Shown: in pieces, positions 62,379 through 64,000 of the stretch
Layout of the letters: each line of letters opens with the position of its first letter
Numbering within the stretch: position 1 is the stretch's first letter
Source: Halorientalis marina
GTDB lineage: Archaea > Halobacteriota > Halobacteria > Halobacteriales > Haloarculaceae
Assembly (NCBI RefSeq): GCF_023028345.1
Contig: NZ_CP095487.1
Coordinates: forward strand, 1,674,001-1,738,000
DNA length: 64,000 nt
Reading direction: 5' to 3'
Position numbers and translations under genes: made by a program
Notes under the pieces: model-generated
Databases searched by the model: none
Told to the model about the DNA's origin: nothing
Seen by the model: only the letters and a program-made list of their open reading frames with translations

Positions 62379-62516
62379 CTACCTCGACTGAGGGACACGA
62401 TTCTCCGCAGACGATATGACTTCGCCGATCAGTGAGAGCCCTGTATCAACCGCGTCTGTGATGGAGACTGGACACGAATTCCACCTCCCCGGTGTGTGGG
62501 AGTCACCCAGTTTCAT
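62379..62516 (-). CDS. Possible small protein downstream of the partition operon
   Basis: A 45-codon frame, MKLGDSHTPGRWNSCPVSIT followed by DAVDTGLSLIGEVISSAENRV and a short tail, lies 37 bp past the stop of the partner gene on the same strand. Composition is plausible, but there is no clear ribosome site or family. It could be a third gene of the operon or chance. Confidence 0.3.
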   Translation of the reverse strand: MKLGDSHTPGRWNSCPVSITDAVDTGLSLIGEVISSAENRVPQSR

Positions 62517-62553
62517 GGATACAGGATCCTTGCTCAGAGAATGTATCGCTAGG

Positions 62554-63039
62554 CTATAAATCGGAGACGGCTCGACGTTTGATGACTTCTTCCAAGGCTG
62601 ATGTAACATCTGGCGCTACTTCATTTAGGCCTGCATATAGGATGATACGGACGATTTCACTCTGTGAGTTAGACTCCTCCGGTTGTACAGAGAGTGCTTC
62701 CTGTAGATCATTACTGGTAGACCCGACAATATCAGGATGTTCCTCGAGAGTGTCCAACACTGCCGCGAATTGCTCATCCCACACACTGATTACCTTATCA
62801 TTCCCTTCCAAGTCTTCTAAACGAGCATCAAGGGCATCCATCAGCTCGGTGGCCTCATCCGAATTCCGATCATTGCTTGTGGAAGGTGGTGTCTCTTCCG
62901 ACGACTGTTCATCGCCAGCATTCGTCTCAGAGGGAGAGCCTGAATCCGACTCCATGTTCTCTGCTGCTTGGTCTATTCGGCTGCCAGTTTTTGCCCGGTC
63001 ACGAAACTCGTCTAACCTCATCTCATCAGCGTCAGTCAT
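62554..63039 (-). CDS. Small partition partner protein of ParA
   Basis: A 161-residue acidic protein starting MTDADEMRLDEFRDRAKTGS. A disordered Ser/Glu/Asp-rich middle (about 30-75) leads to helical segments and the C-terminal block NSQSEIVRIILYAGLNEVA...LEEVIKRRA. That block looks like a ribbon-helix-helix-type DNA-binding module. The ATGA overlap with parA and its position directly after it are the usual place of a ParB-like or CopG-like centromere-binding partner. It has no ParB nuclease or CTPase domain. The assignment rests on context. Confidence 0.65.
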   Translation of the reverse strand: MTDADEMRLDEFRDRAKTGSRIDQAAENMESDSGSPSETNAGDEQSSEETPPSTSNDRNSDEATELMDALDARLEDLEGNDKVISVWDEQFAAVLDTLEEHPDIVGSTSNDLQEALSVQPEESNSQSEIVRIILYAGLNEVAPDVTSALEEVIKRRAVSDL

Positions 63040-63905
63040 GCCTGAATCACCGACGGTTTGAGACGTTCGATGAGTGCCTCTGCATTTGCAATAAACGCAG
63101 ATCGGGCACGCTCTGCTGTATCTGAGGGGCTATCCTTTCGGAACACTGTGTGACCTCTGTCAGCGGCAGTTCGAATGTCTTGGCTCTTCGGAATATGCCG
63201 CGGTGCGATAGTCTCGGAGAACTCATCTTGGAAGGTGTTCAGGTACTCGCGCGCCAACCGTGTCCGCATGTCAACCATGCTGGGCACGACCATTGTCAAT
63301 TCCATATCGGCCGACAGTGTTTCGCGCATTGCACCGATATCGGTCCGCAGTTGCTGCGCCTGTCCTTCCTCGAATGTGCCCATTTCTACCGGCGCAATCA
63401 CGTTGCCTGCTGCCCATAGCCCGTTGTACGTGATGTTGTCTGAGTGACCTGGGAGATCAATCAGAACGATATCGTACCGTAACGGGTCTACGTAATCGTC
63501 AAGAAACTTCGCGAACCGGGAATACCGCTCTTGTGGATCGTCGACTCTGGCCAATTCAGCTTCGACGCCGTCAAGGCCAGGGTGTGCCGGAAGCAGATCC
63601 ACGAGTTCACCCGTTGAGTATATCAATTCCTCAACTGGCTGTTTACCAATCCTGTCTGCAATTGCTGGCCACTCGTCCTGAAATACGGTGGAAATGTTCG
63701 GCCAGGCCTCATCCTCTTCGATGGCCTGCTGATACTGACTCCAGATCCCGAATACCTGGGCGAGATCGCCCTGTTTGCCGGCAAGATCAACCAGCAACAC
63801 GTCATGGCCTTGGCGAGCAGCAGCGACACCTAGATGGGCTGCAACGGTCGTTTTTCCTGTGCCGCCCTTGTCAATAAAGGTAGCCGCCCGGAGTGTCTCA
63901 CTCAA
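63036..63905 (-). CDS. parA: ParA-family partition ATPase
   Basis: A 289-residue Walker ATPase of the ParA/MinD family. The deviant Walker A is DKGGTGKTT (about residues 12-20), the A' region LLVDLAGKQGD and Walker B VLIDLPGHSDN. A C-terminal helix set with DMRTRLAREYLNTF follows. It starts with TTG, supported by the strong ribosome site GAGGTGA seven bases upstream and an in-frame stop just before. It moves replicon DNA at partition with the small partner gene, to which it is coupled. It marks the right end as plasmid-type DNA. Confidence 0.88.
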   Translation of the reverse strand: MSETLRAATFIDKGGTGKTTVAAHLGVAAARQGHDVLLVDLAGKQGDLAQVFGIWSQYQQAIEEDEAWPNISTVFQDEWPAIADRIGKQPVEELIYSTGELVDLLPAHPGLDGVEAELARVDDPQERYSRFAKFLDDYVDPLRYDIVLIDLPGHSDNITYNGLWAAGNVIAPVEMGTFEEGQAQQLRTDIGAMRETLSADMELTMVVPSMVDMRTRLAREYLNTFQDEFSETIAPRHIPKSQDIRTAADRGHTVFRKDSPSDTAERARSAFIANAEALIERLKPSVIQA

Positions 63906-63955
63906 GGGGTGTCACCTCGTTGTTCGGACATCGCGTATCCAGACTGTCATTCATA

Positions 63956-63968
63956 TCTATATACCTAT
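63956..63968 (-). promoter_or_regulatory. TATA element upstream of parA
   Basis: On the minus strand GATAGGTATATAGATA is a TATA-type element about 50-60 bases before the TTG start. A leader of about 30 bases would carry the Shine-Dalgarno site. Two short reading frames begin in this leader, one ending inside the parA start codon (TTGA). Confidence 0.4.
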
Positions 63969-64000
63969 CATCTGAAAGTAGGGGGATCTCACGGAAAAAC

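Overview
The window reads as DNA of a haloarchaeon (class Halobacteria). Encoded proteins are strongly acidic, there is a PGF-CTERM surface-anchor tail, the MoxR/DUF58 and DUF1616 families appear in their haloarchaeal form, and the insertion sequences are of haloarchaeal type (ISH3-like, IS200/IS605 and IS1341-like). No rRNA, tRNA or CRISPR array was seen. A parA plus small-partner operon at the right edge, beside nuclease and zinc-ribbon genes, suggests a megaplasmid, chromid or integrated plasmid.

Layout. (1) 1-11.1 kb: two divergent secreted surface proteins, then a MoxR cluster in two convergent operons: a plus-strand run (small membrane protein, DUF4350, MoxR ATPase, DUF4129 membrane protein) facing a minus-strand run (DUF58, then two membrane proteins). 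A Tat-type transglutaminase-like protein follows. (2) 11.2-19.0 kb: a transposon graveyard. An IS200/IS605 element (tnpA+tnpB) has an ISH3-like element inside the loop of its right-end hairpin. A second tnpB is split by a DDE insertion sequence plus a MITE-like element. A truncated DUF1616 gene and a YdjM-type membrane hydrolase gene lie between them. (3) 19.0-53.5 kb: a cell-surface glycan island with seven glycosyltransferases, two FkbM methyltransferases, three NAD-dependent epimerases, a Gfo/Idh oxidoreductase, a Wzx-like flippase, a polysaccharide deacetylase, five alkaline-phosphatase-superfamily enzymes, large membrane proteins, and a formyltransferase / GINT1-like pair. The stretches 26.7-29.0 and 36.8-47.5 kb are visibly AT-richer than the rest. 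Decayed genes (GT-C fragment, sugar-nucleotidyltransferase remnant) and one IS5-like insertion mark turnover. (4) 54.2-57.5 kb: an FtsX/MacB-type ABC exporter operon. (5) 57.6-64 kb: an AAA ATPase / HNH pair with a structured leader, a PD-(D/E)xK-like protein, two zinc-ribbon microproteins and parA.

The glycan genes probably build and decorate an extracellular or S-layer glycan: epimerases and the oxidoreductase shape sugar nucleotides, glycosyltransferases assemble chains on lipid or protein, the flippase exports them, and methyl-, formyl-, phospho- or sulfo-modifying enzymes finish them. The best candidates for new biology are the HNH/AAA pair with its hairpin leader, the formyltransferase/GINT1-like pair, a shared C-terminal LGYL-type tail on five proteins, and a TnpB whose RuvC-II glutamate appears relocated.
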